Below, in pieces: positions 13,688-27,642 of a stretch of DNA of 64,000 bases. Location: positions 24,709,934 to 24,773,933 of the forward strand of contig NC_045138.2 in the NCBI RefSeq assembly GCF_008831285.2. Direction: 5' to 3'. The stretch is from Nymphaea colorata. Its lineage: Eukaryota; Streptophyta; Magnoliopsida; Nymphaeales; Nymphaeaceae. Each line of letters opens with the position of its first letter. The stretch's first letter is position 1. Position numbers and translations under genes: made by a program. Under the pieces are notes generated by a model. The model was not told the DNA's origin. It searched no databases and worked only from the letters and a program-made list of their open reading frames with translations.

Positions 13688-16600
13688 TCATCTTGGTGCC
13701 TTGCCGATCCGCATCAAGGCTAAGTAAGCTACAAGCCGGTAGCCGACGAGCATCAGGCCGAGCACGCCGGCGGTGACAGCCAGGCGATCCAAGCCTACCG
13801 CCTTGATCATGGGGAAGTCTGCAACTCGACAAGCAACTCCAGGACTGCACTCGTAGGTCTGCTGTGGGGAGTATTGTGCACCCAGAAGAAGTTTGTAGGT
13901 GTAATGGATCACGGAGATGTACTTGATCCATGAGATGAAAGCAGGAACTCGTTGAACATAAAACCCTGCTGCCAACATGAAGGTGAGCATGATGACAGAA
14001 GCGAGAGTGGACGCAGTCTTAACGTCCATGAGCACTGCCCCGAGCATTAGCCCTAGGCCCTCGACGACGAGGACGGAGAAGAGGATGCTGAAAAGGGTGA
14101 TGAAGAATCGGAATGCAGAAGGGTTGAGACCTCCCATCCAGTAGGTTATGATCATGAAGATGGTGGGTAGAACCAATTCCATCGGAAGATCTGCCGTCAT
14201 GTACGCCGTGAAGTAGGATGAGAGGCGGTACATGCCTGAAGCTCGCTCTTTCATCAGCATCCTTCGCTCATCTGGGAATGTGAAGATCGCCTGGAAGAGA
14301 GGGTAGAAGCCCCAGAAGCCAGTGCAGAAGAACAAGAGACCCACCTACTAATCACAAGCAGGATCAGAAGCAAAGAACATTGGAATGATCAATTAACAAA
14401 CACCGTCACAATGAAAATCTTCTATATACACATGCTGAAAATCTGAAGATTTTTAGAACTTTAAGCTGCAGAAGAAGTGTTTGGGCTTGACAATGAATCT
14501 GCTAAGCCGACACACACCGGCAGATTCTGTGGAGTTGCACTAATTTGGTAATGAACATTCAGCCTCGGAAACATTGCTAAAAATGAAACACGGCAATGAG
14601 GAATTGATTTCTGCTTAGGAAGTTTTACGAGGTGGAAGCAAATTCGTGAAGGTTGATGCCACCAGCGATCAGATTAACAAGAATGATGGCCATACGTTCA
14701 GAACTTGCGTCTTGGCAGTACCTGATCCTGTAACTGAGATGTGTCGGAGCGCCACCACAGAAGGCCAGATAGAAGCGCCACCATCAAAACCTGGAAAACT
14801 CTAAGGCCAGAAAAAGATTCGTGCCTCCTCTCCTTCAAAGCTCGCCTGAGAAGAATCGTGAATTGCTGCCACCATGTGGTCTGAAACTGCTTCTCGTCAC
14901 CTGAATTCTGCTTCTTCTCTTTCTTCCGTCCCCCATTTTCATTTTCCATAGCCTCGATTTCTCCTCGTGCCTCCTCTCTGACGCATGGCTCCAACTGCTC
15001 GATATACGCCGCCACCAAGGCCTGCTTCGTGGCCCTCTGGTCCATTGACTCGTCCGTGCTGATGCCTGAGCACATGCAAAGTCATTCAAGGCCACAAACA
15101 ATAAGAAGGTTAATTCCATAAGAAAGCAAAAACCCCACTGATTGATCGACCAAAGCTGCAGCACCATTACCAAAAACCAGTGTGTTGGAAAGCCAATTGG
15201 GTTGTGCTTGCAACCTCCACTTAGCTTTTGGGAGGAACATTTTACCAGCCATGGTAAAAGTTATTTCGCACGAAAATGCTTTTCTAGGAAATCCATTTGC
15301 TTATGGTAGGAGGGGTCATTGCTTGTATAAGGAAACATAATTTTAAAATTTAATGAGAGGATCTTACCGACTATTTTCAGAACAAAAAAAAAAAAAAGTG
15401 TCATGCTAAACCATGAAAAGTAGACCTATAATTTCTTCATAGGGTCAGCTCATGGCTAGCTCTGTTCACCTATTAAATAGTCCAACAAGGGCTCGTAAGC
15501 AATGTTCAGCTTGTTCATCACATGCAGATGACACCAGCATATGTACAAACGTAATCAGTACCCATTCAACTCATATAAGCTCACATGAATTCCATACAAA
15601 TATAAGTTAATATATTATGCGTATAGGTGTGAACGTAAGTATGGTACAAAACTTTAACAAATGTTTTCAAAGATTCTTTTAGAAGATGAGCCTGATCGTG
15701 CCCAAGGCTTGTTCACATGCAAGGTTTTTGCCCTTAATTTGATGAACAAACCAAACATGATCGTTCTGTTTTATTCAGTTCATTTGCCAAACCTACTTTC
15801 TAATATGGAAGAGTTACTTGTCTACAAAAACTGAAATCGTTTCAGAATTAAATTATGTCACCGCAAAGGCTAGCCATGTTCCAGATTTATGACTGCTATG
15901 TACAAAGTGAAGCCTAGGCCAATAACGGCTAATCTGCACGAGAACCTTGCTGGAGAACCAAAATAGAAACCTATCTTACCGTTAGCAAGATCAAGCAAGA
16001 AATCAGCAGGGTTCATGGCAAGAGTTGGTGAGTGGCCAATGCTGGAGAAGTAGTCCAGAGCGCCGGAGGCCTGCCCAAAGTAGAAAGGGTGCCCATCGGA
16101 CAACAGCAGGACCTTGTTGAAGAGATAGTAGAGCCTGCTGGAGGGCTGGTGTATAGTCATGACAATGGTCCGACCCCCTTTCGCTAGGCCCGCAAGGGTG
16201 GAAACAAGCCTTTGAGCCGTGGTCGAGTCAAGCCCCGAGGTGGGCTCGTCCAGCAGGAGCAAGCTAGGGTTGATCAGCATCTCTTGGCCCACACTAACCC
16301 TCTTCCGCTCCCCACCAGACACTCCCCTGAGGAAGTTTCCCCCTATGACGCTGTTCCGGCAGCCGGCGAGGCCGAGCTCCGCTATTACAGCTTCGGCCTG
16401 GCTCGCCTTCTCCTGTGCTGTCATAATGTTGGGTAGGCGTAGCTGCGCGGTGAAGACGAGGGTCTCAGTCACAGTCAGATGGGGGTGCAGCACGTCGTCC
16501 TGCGTCACGAAGCCCATGTTCCTCTTGACCGAGTTGCAGAATGGTATGCCGTTGTAGGTGACGCTGCCGGCGAGCCTCCCTCCGAGCCTACCTCCCAACG

Positions 16601-17594
16601 CAGTCAAAAGGGTCGTCTTGCCGCTGCCCGACGGACCTAACATAGCGAGGATCTCGCCGGGCTTAACCGCGCCGGAGACGCCCTTGAGGATGGTCCTGTC
16701 TGTCGCCTTCTCCGAGCCAAGTAGACCAAAACATCGCTTCTCTGTCTGGGTCTTGATCTTGTATACCACGTTCTCAAACTGCAAAATCGTGATGACACAA
16801 ACGGGATCAGGAACAAGTAAGATGAAAAGCCTACCATTGAAAATTGTCGTCGACTTAATGTGGGCTTCGGGAATCTAAACACCAACAAGATCACGGAGAA
16901 AAAGAGAGAGAAGAATTCTTTCCATTCATGGCGAACGAAAAAGGAGAAAAGAAAAAGTAAAACCAGAAACGGGTTTGAATTTTTCCTTCAAGAGCCGAGA
17001 CAAGAAAGACCATCGCCGCCGACTATGCACGCGAACACACACCGGCTGTTCCCTTCAAGACAAAAGACGACTGACTCTACATTGGCAGGTTTTGATTGGT
17101 AGAGCTCTAATCGCCTCCATCCCCCACGAAAGGGAAGTTCAAGAACGACACCAAGGCTCAATCTGGGTTCGACCTTTGCAACACGGGGTTCGAACCTGAG
17201 CCTTTACAAGGGGGCCTAGAGATGAGCCATAACAGTACCATCAAGATGAATAACAAGAAAAAAGAAGAGAACCCATCGTCTGAACATGGCGTTCTCGAGT
17301 GCATGCCATGAGAAGAACAAAAGGCATCGCTAACGCATTCCCTACTGCATGCGATGGAAAGAAACGAAAACGGAAATGCTGTCAAGAAGGCGAAGAGACA
17401 TCAAGAATCCCATCGTCGCTTGATGCATTTTGCGCTAGATAAGAACGCCCTTGTTTGATCGGCGTCATCTTTATGTATTTCTACGTCCATATATACAAGG
17501 AAGCACATACCCTGAGAGTAACGGGGCGGGGGATCTGCCCGAGAAGGGAACGAGGGCCGGACTCGGCTCGCGTCTCCTGGTCGCGCACGTCCAT
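13688..17594 (-). CDS. ABCG-subfamily (WBC) half-transporter, 4 exons, 627 aa
   Basis: This is an ATP-driven membrane exporter with one nucleotide-binding and one transmembrane half, expected to dimerise. The exons are 17594-17511, 16778-15980, 15065-14722 and 14344-13688, and the phases join into 627 codons plus stop. Walker [10 protein letters not shown] lies at about residues 76-84, the Q-loop FVTQDDV at 118-124, signature VSGGERKR at 181-188, Walker B LLLLDEP at 201-207 and the H-loop histidine near 238. Exons 3 and 4 carry the ABCG transmembrane domain. It resembles the ABCG9/14/21 clade, whose members move hormones or lipids, but the substrate here is unknown. The exon 1 start is supported by PRPVTL joining in frame to FENVVYKIK. 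The N-terminus is shorter than usual, so an upstream exon is possible. A TTTAAAT TATA-like motif lies at 17845-17851. An inverted partial copy lies at 10.9 kb. Confidence 0.92.
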
Positions 17595-20500
17595 CTCAGG
17601 CCCTCCCCTGCAAAAGAGATGGAGGTAACGGAAGGGACTATAGAAGCAGAGGGCTTAGTTCTCCCTATGTCAAGAGAGAAACAGAGGGACTGTTGAAGTG
17701 AGATGAAAGAAGGGGAAAGCTGGGAATGGCCACGCTTCTTGAGGCCGCGTGAAAGAGGAGGAAAGCTAGGGAGAAAAGAAAGGGTGGTGGCAGTTTTAGC
17801 GTGGAAGGAGCCTGGCCTGGCTCTCTCAATCTCTGTGATACCGCATTTAAAGGGGAGGAAGCCTAATTCGGCATGTTTGCTGGGGGGTGCAAAGAGCCCG
17901 TTCTGTTAGGCCCGCCTCCCAAGCCTTTAAGATCTTGAACAGATTCATCTAGGTGACCCTCAAGCAAGAGAATCATGGGCAGTAAATTTCTAGATATTCT
18001 CCTCTTCCTAAAAAGGGAAAAAGCAGCTTGCCCTTGCCCTGCTGGTAGAAACTTCAAGTCACCTTTCGTTGCGCTGCCTCCTGCAAAAGCTTCAGCAGCC
18101 ATCAAATATCCCTTTCGGCCTGTAGCCTCGGCTCAAGTGGGGATGTTGCCTGTTGGGCTGCACCTAATAGGCCGGCTCAAGTGGTTGCTAGTTCAAGTCT
18201 TAACAGCGCCTGATAGCCTGAGATAGTTTAAGTAGAAGATCAAGAAAGGAAGGCCTCGATCCCCTTGCCTGGGCTTGGTGTGGTGCCACACGCCACAATG
18301 CTAGCTGGGACTGTTGATCGAAAGTCCAAGCTTCATGTGCACTCACATTTTTATTAGTCAAGACAAGTCCTTACCTGGCAGCTAGAGATGTTCATGCAGT
18401 TTGGTGCACTTGGGCAGACATGTCTCTCGTGTTATTTGACTTCCCATGAGGTAACCAATACAGCCCTAGACCATGCAAACAAGGAGAAAGAACTCGCTTC
18501 GGCTCTTTTTTAGTAGTGGGTCGTAGTTCTTTTGTTCACCCAGAAAATCAATAAGAATGACTTTGATCCTACACCCGTTTTGGTAATAACTTCTCTTGGC
18601 ATATCCTTTGCTTAGGCTCTTTTTTGAGCAGCGGATCATAATTCTTTCGTTCACAAAGAAATTGAATAATAACTTCCGTCCTACTCCCATTTTGGTAACA
18701 ACTTGCCTTGGCATATCCTTTCCCAAATGCATCTTGATCGACCTAAATAGATAGACTCGACGAACTTGATTTTACGTAAATGTTTTCTTAAAGAATTTGG
18801 AAAACCAAGAAAAGCAGGAACATTCCTGCGCCATCCTGAACCAGAATATTCATATATGGATGTTGAGTTTCAATGCGAGCAATATCTACCCGGAATGTTG
18901 GTTCTGTCAAGTCCTACAGTGGATCACGTAACGTTGGAGCTCACTCAACCATGTGGTCATGGTTAGCCCAGTTTGGATCTGGGAGTCTTAGTCTGCCGCA
19001 TCATTAACCCAGTGAATATGTGAACTTTTGCTTTCAGCTTCGACTGGCCTAAAAGTGGACCAGACTTGAGCGGCGGTTTGGTCCAACTTCAACCAGGTCG
19101 AGCCCTGCATGCAATTGGGTCGCATTAAAGAAGATGCTAGAGTCGAACCCAGTCAGCGACTGGTCCAGTATTTCATGAGGCATCGCCAACGGGTCGTACC
19201 TAATAATTTTTTCGATAACCAACTTGCCTATCATGTACCCAAATACGGCGCAAGAATTAACACCAACTTGCCTATCTCTCCTATTCATATTGTCTTACTT
19301 CGAGAAATCTTGTTCTTGGCCCTTGCACTTGTTCTTGCTATTCTAAGAACATTTTCCCTGTGATTTGTTGGAAGTAAACCTGCAGCACGTGGCTCCGCTT
19401 CCACCTTTTCGGAATATTGTGGCATCCATTTCTAAAGTATGTGTGCCGATCCACTTGGAGATGGCCAGCTTTAGGGAGTGGAAAATAAATGAATCAGAAT
19501 AGGGTTCCGCCTAACTACTTGATGAAAAGATTCCAAAACCAATATAACCAAAAAATCTAACAAATTAATGTTAACACCGATGAGAGCATTGGTACATTTT
19601 TCCTTGGGCGCCACGGACACCTGAATACACATCACTGTTTCAAAATGAGATGTTAACGTCCACTACATAGCCGACATCATATCCAGGCGAAATGTGGGGT
19701 TGAAGAGTGGAGCGGCGCCCACATGATCGGTCATATTCAATATGACTCACTGCTTTGCCTTTAAGCTCACGACTGTCCCTTTCTTCGCCCATATACCTTG
19801 AGTGTGCTGTTCTTCAGCTTAATATATCTGATCTTTGTTGTCTTGGGGCTTTAGAACAGTCAAAAGAAATGAAGGGTTTGTACATACATTGCAAAGAATC
19901 TTATAAAGCAATTCTCTTGAATGTATTGGGCCGAGGGAACGGTGCTTCTGTCAGATCTCAAAGGAGGTGGTGGTGCCACCACGGGCTTATTCAAACCTAA
20001 CTTAAATGCATATAAATATCTTTTTGGCCTTTCCTCAAGTAAAAAAATTTCACATAAAAGGGTCCCTCCTGACTGAGATCTGTGTATCGACCACAGCCAT
20101 TAGTTTCACTTACGCAATCACGCATTTACGCGTATGGCTAGGCTAGGGGTAGCTATCACTTTGGCTGTTTGCTTAAACATCTAAAGCGCTACCCACTACA
20201 CCAAACCCCCTGAGGCTGAACTTTTCTAGTTCTATCAACCAATTCCCGTGTGAAACCACTCCAGGAAATGCCTGGTTTCCATTTAGATTTCCAATTTTGA
20301 CTACAGAGGTTCACGGCTATGTATCTAAACATGGAAACAGGCCAATGGACTAGATTTAAGAATTCAGCATCGAAGGCAAAATCCAGTCAGCCTACTTGTT
20401 TGTCATCGATGCGCCTAAACGTGTTCGGCCTGCAATTTTGATTGGCATAAAGAAAAATTTAAGGGGCCGTTTGTATGTTTGGCACCCCCACTTAACTCGG

Positions 20501-21639
20501 TTTTGTGAAAACATGCAGTTGTGGAAACCAGGTTCTTTTATTAAGTTTTTAAAACTTGGTTTACGTGTCGCTGTGACATGTTCAAAACCAAGTTTTAGGT
20601 TTTTATCTCCCTTTTGGAAAAATCAGGCTTCGTTGAAACTGGGTTCTTCTCAAACCCAATTTTTATGTTATCCAAATATTCCGAAAACACTGTCTTCGGG
20701 GCAAAACCAGGTTTTGCATCTAAACCCACCCCTACTCCCGTTTGCGACACTACCATGTACGCTTTCATGGCCTTATCTCCGCCTACCTCGCAAAAGAAAA
20801 ATTTTGACCGGAAGGTAGGAATGGCGGATTAGAGAACAAATTTCACATTTCTGTTGCCTTTCTTTTACCAGCAAACTAGCCCGCGGCGATATATGCGAGA
20901 GGAATGTGGATCTGTAAGGTTATTGTTTGTTCTTCTTCATGGTTTTGGTGATTGGCGGTGGTGGCGTCAATGGGGCTGGGCCTGGAAATAGCGATGGCGG
21001 CAATCGGCTTATGGGCTGTCTTCGTGAGGCCGCGGCTGGTAAGATTTGCTGGCGAAATGGTGGACGTTTGGTGGGACGCACTGCAGAGGACTGTGAGAAG
21101 AAGGCCTTCTACCATCTTCTCTACTTGCCTTCCATATCCAAGCTTCTTCATGTGAAGGTAATCACAGAAATTCACCTTCTCTAACAACAGAAAGTCCTGG
21201 TTTTTTTCCACATGCCCACCTGTTTTTCATAAGGTTGGGTAGTCTATTGATAAGAAATGTAGATATTTTCATATGTAAAACATAGTAGAAGAAAAGCCAT
21301 CAGCTAACATCTACGTGAATGATCTTCCATCCGGTGGATCTTTGAGTTTCCTTTTTCTGTTTTTAATTCTGATATGACACTCTGCATGAGCTCGCTTCTG
21401 CATTGGCGAACGTACATGCTGTATACAGTCTCAACTTTCAAGCAATCAACTACTGGTTCATGCCTCTTGCTTTTGTTCTCTTTCAGTTATGAGTTTTTTT
21501 GTTTTTTTTTTTCCCTTAATCCTAAGCCAAAATAAGGAGGATGAAAAGTTTAGCCATTGTACAATTTTTTATCTATGTGAGGTTGATGGTCAAATAAAAT
21601 CTTTGTCTGACTTTACAGTTGTATTTGATACAAAAAGCT
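17595..21639. other. intergenic region with degenerate repeats
   Basis: This contains the ABCG upstream region and then about 3.5 kb with no recognisable gene. Open frames at 20396-20818 and 19109-19363 lack family motifs. The first of these sits in a stretch with many repeated CCAGGTTTT-like words starting at GGGGCCGTTTG, which looks like a degenerate transposable element. A 114-bp direct repeat at 18.5 kb is listed separately. Confidence 0.5.
18501..18721. repeat. diverged direct repeat, period 114 bp
   Basis: Copy 1 (18501-18609) and copy 2 (18615-18721) both begin GGCTCTTTTTT and end CTTGGCATATCCTTT. Several substitutions and small indels lie between, so the duplication is not recent. 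Confidence 0.85.
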
Positions 21640-24600
21640 TTACTGGTCCAATAGGTTGTGGGCTGGCAAATCCCGAATTCGATGTACATCTTCTAGTGAT
21701 AGTTCCCTCTCTATTTGAATCCGTGTGGTTTGCAGAACCTCCTGAAAGGGCAGAGAACAGATTATCATCTTTCCCTGTCAGATAGGAAACGCGCAGAAAT
21801 ACACACAAAGGGAAAAAGCATATTGGTCATACATTGAATTCCATGTATGATGCACGCATAGCAAGCCACTGGGCGTCCATCATCACAAAAGATATGCAAT
21901 ACAGCACATCGAATGCATCTTCATCCTCTGTAAATTCAAAAATAAATTTTCACAAGGCAACATTAGGAAGCGAATGCTAACTTTACTAAAACGAAACCTG
22001 AAAGTGAGGTGAAGCAACTTCAAGACATCAACCAACAAGAAAGAATTGAAATTTCACCTGACAAGATCCTCACAAAGTTCATTCCAGGTATAGATCGTGG
22101 TCTTTCTGTATAAAGGAAACAAAGGAACATGTCAGGTAGAAATACCTTTTTCCAGGGTGTTCAGTTTTACCAATTCCATCCAGTACAGCAAGTTCAAAGA
22201 GTAGACAAAAAAGGATTAACTTCTTGAAGGCTACAATCAGTTTCGAACTATATATATAGTCAAAAAGTTTTTTCCATGCTAACTAGGATTAGCGATCACC
22301 ATTGAAAGTAAACCATGCTTCCAGGTAAGCAGAAAACTACTTTATGAAGCACTTGATGCAGGCCTGATGGATCTATGTCAATTTATGCAAGGTTTAGCAT
22401 TAGCACTAGCACAAGGTTCGTTCTGAAGACACACTTATGGTCTGTTATATGGTGGAGTTTATTTTAGTGGGAAAACAACACACTTATGGTCTGTATATGG
22501 TGGAGTTGCTTTTAGTGCGAAAACAACAGAGAGGCGATGCAATATTTAGACCACCCTTCGGCATACAGTCTCAAAGAATCTACAGATTGGAATCCACGCT
22601 GTTCCAGAAGCATGCGTGATATATACAATGGGCCGTATCGTGCTTTTTCCAACATCAGAAATTGTCAGTTCATCTCTTTACCTTTCTCTGTCTAAAATCC
22701 ACTAGATTTGGTATAGGCAATAAATCTTGATGCAACCACAAACATGAGAAAAGATGACTTAAAACTGCATGATTTTCCCCACTGGAAAACCTGGTGATCC
22801 TAACTAGATGTCCTGAGTCAAAGTAGATTGATTCTAAAATTTCTGAATGTCCTCAGACTTGAAATAATTTCCTTCTGGTTCCCTGGGATTATAAGAATGC
22901 TTCATGAGGTACACCAAGCATGAACTACCAGTCATAAGTCTTCATTTGAATATTTTTTTACATGTGAAAAAACCACAACACCGCCTACCACATCACTAAC
23001 CAGATAGCAAATCGAGCATCTTTATTAGCATAATTAACTAAGTGTCCTGAATGGAAGTAGATCAATTTGAAAGTTTCTGAGTGTCCTCAGACTTAAGAAA
23101 ATCATTCCCTCGTTCCCTGAGATTATTGTGTTGCTCCATGCATCACTTATGCATCACTTATTTTTTTGCACATGAAGTTAGAAATTTATAGAAATCATAC
23201 CACAACATTGCCTACCACATCACTAACCAGATAGCAGATCGAGCATCTTTATTAGCATAAATGAAACATTGATCCCAGCAACAGCAAATGGATATTCCCA
23301 CATAGCTCTCGTTCCTCCCCTTTTACAGAGTAACCTTTGAAAAGATTCCTTCATCCGAAAAGAAGTGAAGTAAATTCAGATGCAACTTGACAAATGAAAA
23401 ATCAAGGAGTTGCATGAGTTAGCTCTTGCTTACTGGATAGTTTCTAGCAAAAAATAGCAGATTCTCGAGAGCAGTGAACCCACAACCCCTGCACAAGAAT
23501 CATACTATGTTGGTCAGAGCGCGTGAATTTCAACTTTGCATGTGATAATGAAATGAAATCCATGATAATAGTTGAAACCAAAAGTAAATGCAATTTAAGC
23601 TCACGAAGGTTGCAGTTATAAGGGGGACATGTAAACAAAAGACATGACAATTGAGGTCACACTCAAAATCATTGAAAGCATAAAAGAGAGGAAACGTGCT
23701 AAATTGTAAATTCATAAGCCCATCCATGGGTTTGCTTCAGCCATTGATTTTCGAAAGACGTTTTGTTGGCTTCAATATGATAACAGCATCCAAATGTAGA
23801 AATTAAAACATAGATTGATTAATAGCACCCATGTCTGGTGTGATAGAATGTTCCCTTATTGCAGATGATACACACCTAAAGTGCATCATCCTTTAAGATC
23901 TCCCATGACACATTTTAGGTAGAAACTAGCATATGTATTTGGGGCTAGTAAATAGGACTTCTGTCCATGATTTGGCATGGACTTGGCTTGAAAAGGGATT
24001 GCTTGAACTTTGAACTGACAAAAGTCTTGGCTAGTGAATATGAAAAACAGGTAGTTTGCTTGATTCTGCCCGAAGTCCCTTAACTAGTGTGAGATATCTA
24101 TCATATATGGTATCCTACAGTATAAACATTGACATATTCAGTTTGCAAATAAAATCCATTGCTTAAGAACCTTGAAAATCAAAATAATATATGCCCAGTT
24201 GGCTTGAACAGGCTTCATGTCTTTGCTTTTCTACAATGATAAAATTTAAAGCCAGATCTAACTCTGACCATCTAGACCTCAGCTTGACTTAATAATGCCA
24301 CGACAGCACAAAACGAGTATATGAAAAGCTAAAAGGGCTCACGACCAAATGTGTAAGCTCTTTCCTATGGTAAAGATGAAGACTAACGGTTTATCTAATG
24401 AGGACAAAAAGGGTGTAGCTTCACCTGAAGTCAGTGGCTGGATTTGGGCCTTGCCATCCCATTTCTTTCCATTGTTCAGAGATCAGGCCACTAAGATCAG
24501 TATCAGGAAATGCAGCATCCCACAGGGCTTTAAGGGCTTCCTGCCAGTTAAGGGTCCAAGTCATTGATATGCACAAGCACCATCCAACACTAAACAACAT

Positions 24601-27600
24601 TATCCAGGGAAACGTAAAAAAGTAATAAGCAGAAAAAGCCCTTTACAGAAAGATAAAACTAAAACACCAGAGACAGATGTACTTATGAGGTATCTAGGGA
24701 TCCATAAATATCTTTATCATCTTAATAGCATCGAATAGACAAATACTTGATTATCAGTATCAAAATTCCAAGTTAGGCCATTGCCGATACAGGGACTTCT
24801 TGTGTTTTAGATTATTCTATGAAATTTTGATTGGATTCCTAGATAAACAGCTAAATCCTTCTATTGGAATGAACTTCCTTCAGCCCTCAGGGTTGTCTAT
24901 GGCCTTAAGACATCCCAAAAAAAAAAAAAAAGACAAGCCACTGGGTTTCTAGATTTTGTATAGCATGGATTTCCTAGAAAACAGCAAGTTCAGGCTGTTA
25001 TAGACAGGCAAAAGGAGAAAAGAAGGTAAGCAAAATTTACTTGATGATCACGACACGTCTCATCATATGGTACTTCTAATCGTTGTTGAAGCTTTTGCAA
25101 TCTTTCTTCCTGTCAGGAACCAACGTATATTGAGTTTGAAATTGATAAATAAAGAAAGAAGAGATGGCAGCAAGTCAACCCAATGCAAGCATACTTCACG
25201 AAACTCTACTTGTGAATTTTAAGTATAATTCATCTGAGAGAAAAAGATACAAGTATCAGAGGAACAATGCTTTATTCAACTGATACAGGGTACCTCCATA
25301 GAACTGTTCATGGAGGAAAAGGACCAGCAAATGCAGTATAGTTAGGCATCGTTAGCTGACAGTATCAATCAGTCCAAGTTGCATTAGCAGAGATTTGCCT
25401 CTAATTTCTTCTTACTCATTAATATTGCCATATAGCTTATTAAACAATATGCATACATCAGGTAAGACAAATGTATCAAATTAGAAGCAAAGAGAAACAA
25501 ACTCAAAGAAAGAAAGAAATAAAAATTAGAAGAAAAGAAAAGTTCACATCTACCTGAAGAGGAGTCAATGTAAAATCTATATTTTTTCCACTGCTTCCAT
25601 GGCGCTTATTGCCGGAACGGTAGAAGAGTCCAGTAATCCATGATCGTGGCCCAACCATAGCATTAGCTGCAAGGAGAACTGCGCATATGACTACAGGAGA
25701 TGCAAATTTTCAAATGTCCCTTCAAGAAGAGAAAGTTGATACTTGAGCAACTTCAGAAGGTAATGTCAGAGATGAACAATCGGTCGACTTCTGGGAATCA
25801 ATCTCTAGATATTGTTTGTAACATTCCATTACAGCAAGTTCTTCTCAGTTCAAACTGAGGAATATTTCCTGTTAAATTTCATAGCCGGCTTTCCTACAAA
25901 AGAAGCTTTGATTTACTTATCATTCACTAGCTCGTCCTCTTAAAGCATGAATCATGATTCACATGGTCAATGAACGGGCATAACGGACTATCTACAGTAG
26001 AGAAACTTTACAAACACAATGCATGTATAGATACGAAGGACATGGTTTCAATATAAATCCCCTTCCTTAACCCCCTTTTGCAAGAGAAACTGTCTTTATT
26101 TTCCAACAAACTGTCTATACTCGTTTATAAGAACTTAATCCATCATCTGGGCAAATGTTGTCGCATACCAGGACAGGTCAAGTCAAAATTTTCATATAAT
26201 TTTTTTTCCTCAACATCAATATTACCAAGATCAGCATCATCAAATTCAGATCATGTAGAGATAAGACGTATTTTCCACGGCAGCGTTCTGTCTCATGGAA
26301 CTTCAATAAATTTCACAGCTATGATGTGAAAAACTATGAAACGTAATTGCCTTCATGTGCTTGGCTGAGGCGTTCTTTACAGAACAATCTGTAGTCCATG
26401 ACAGAAGAAAATTGCAAGCAAAGAAAGACATCAAGAGGAAGAAAGCAGAAAACTCACCAACACATTGAGCTGACTGAGATATTACGTGAGAAAAATTATG
26501 TGCCCATGCAAGCTCCTCGCACCTACCCCTTCTCTTCCAATATAATTCATCCTCATCAACCTACTTCGTCAATAAGGATTAAGCAGTCAAAACTATATTC
26601 CCCATGTACGAAGTGAAAGAAAGACAACGAACACCACAGTTGGACTTCAAGATAAGACTCGACCATTAATGGCCAAATGGAAGTTCAGAAAGCATAACCA
26701 TTGGCTATTATATTATTTTAAAACTGCGACCACGTAAACTAAAGAAACCCAACCCACCAAGAAGGAAGGAAATAAAATTTCGCTTTGCATTACATTTAGG
26801 CATCCAACCAAGTAATCAAAGTCGCTCTTCATAAACAAGTACAACCATGTTCTTGTGATTCTAAATCTGTTCTCAAGACCCCGCCTAGATGAAGCAAAAA
26901 CCAAAATTGTTCTGATTTCTTTCCGCTTCTGGTGAAGTCCACATACATAAGAAAAAAACAGTGTGCCAGTATCTATCGTTAGAAGTCATTTAGGAAAAAA
27001 ATACTCCCCGCTTCTATTTTTGCTCCTAAGACGTCAACTGGGAAATTTGCACATGGGCTTGAACTTTGAAAAATTATAGTGGCAAACCAACAAAGGAAAA
27101 GGAGAAAACAGAGAGCTGACCCCTATCAGGGATGAACATGAAGGAATGTACTTTCTACGTCTAATCCTCATCTCAAGACACCTATGGAACGTCTCTCAGG
27201 TAAGTCTCGACTTCCTACTTAACAAAGAAGTAGGGCAGAGACGGTCTCAAGGAGACTGATAGCCAACGATGCAAACTTATACCCGTTGGCACCTCATTTT
27301 TCCAAATCAACAGGGAGGAAAGCAGAATAATCATGTAAAGCAAGAAAGGAGAGCCTATTTATCGGTGACAGAATTATGACATAGAATGCAGGTCCAAAGA
27401 AAAGATCCCACGCACATACACATGGAGACAACTTTAAGCCCGACACTACTTACAAAATTTTTCAAAATGAGCTGCAAAAGGAAATGTAGCAGAGGGGAAA
27501 AGCGTAGCCTTTTTCCTCCAAGCACCATAGACAAGACAACACATCTCATCGACCTGCATCTTTTTAAACTGAGATATTGGCCCTCTATCTTTTTTTCTCT

Positions 27601-27603
27601 ATC

Positions 27604-27642
<39 letters not shown>

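Noticed and set aside
20140-20215. tRNA-like word on the minus strand (GGTGTAGTGGGTAGCGC, like a D-arm)
   Set aside because: No matching acceptor stem, anticodon arm or T-arm GTTCGA motif could be found around it.
20396-20818. 140-codon plus frame
   Set aside because: Built from repeated CCAGGTTTT-like words of a degenerate repeat, with no domain and no splice context.
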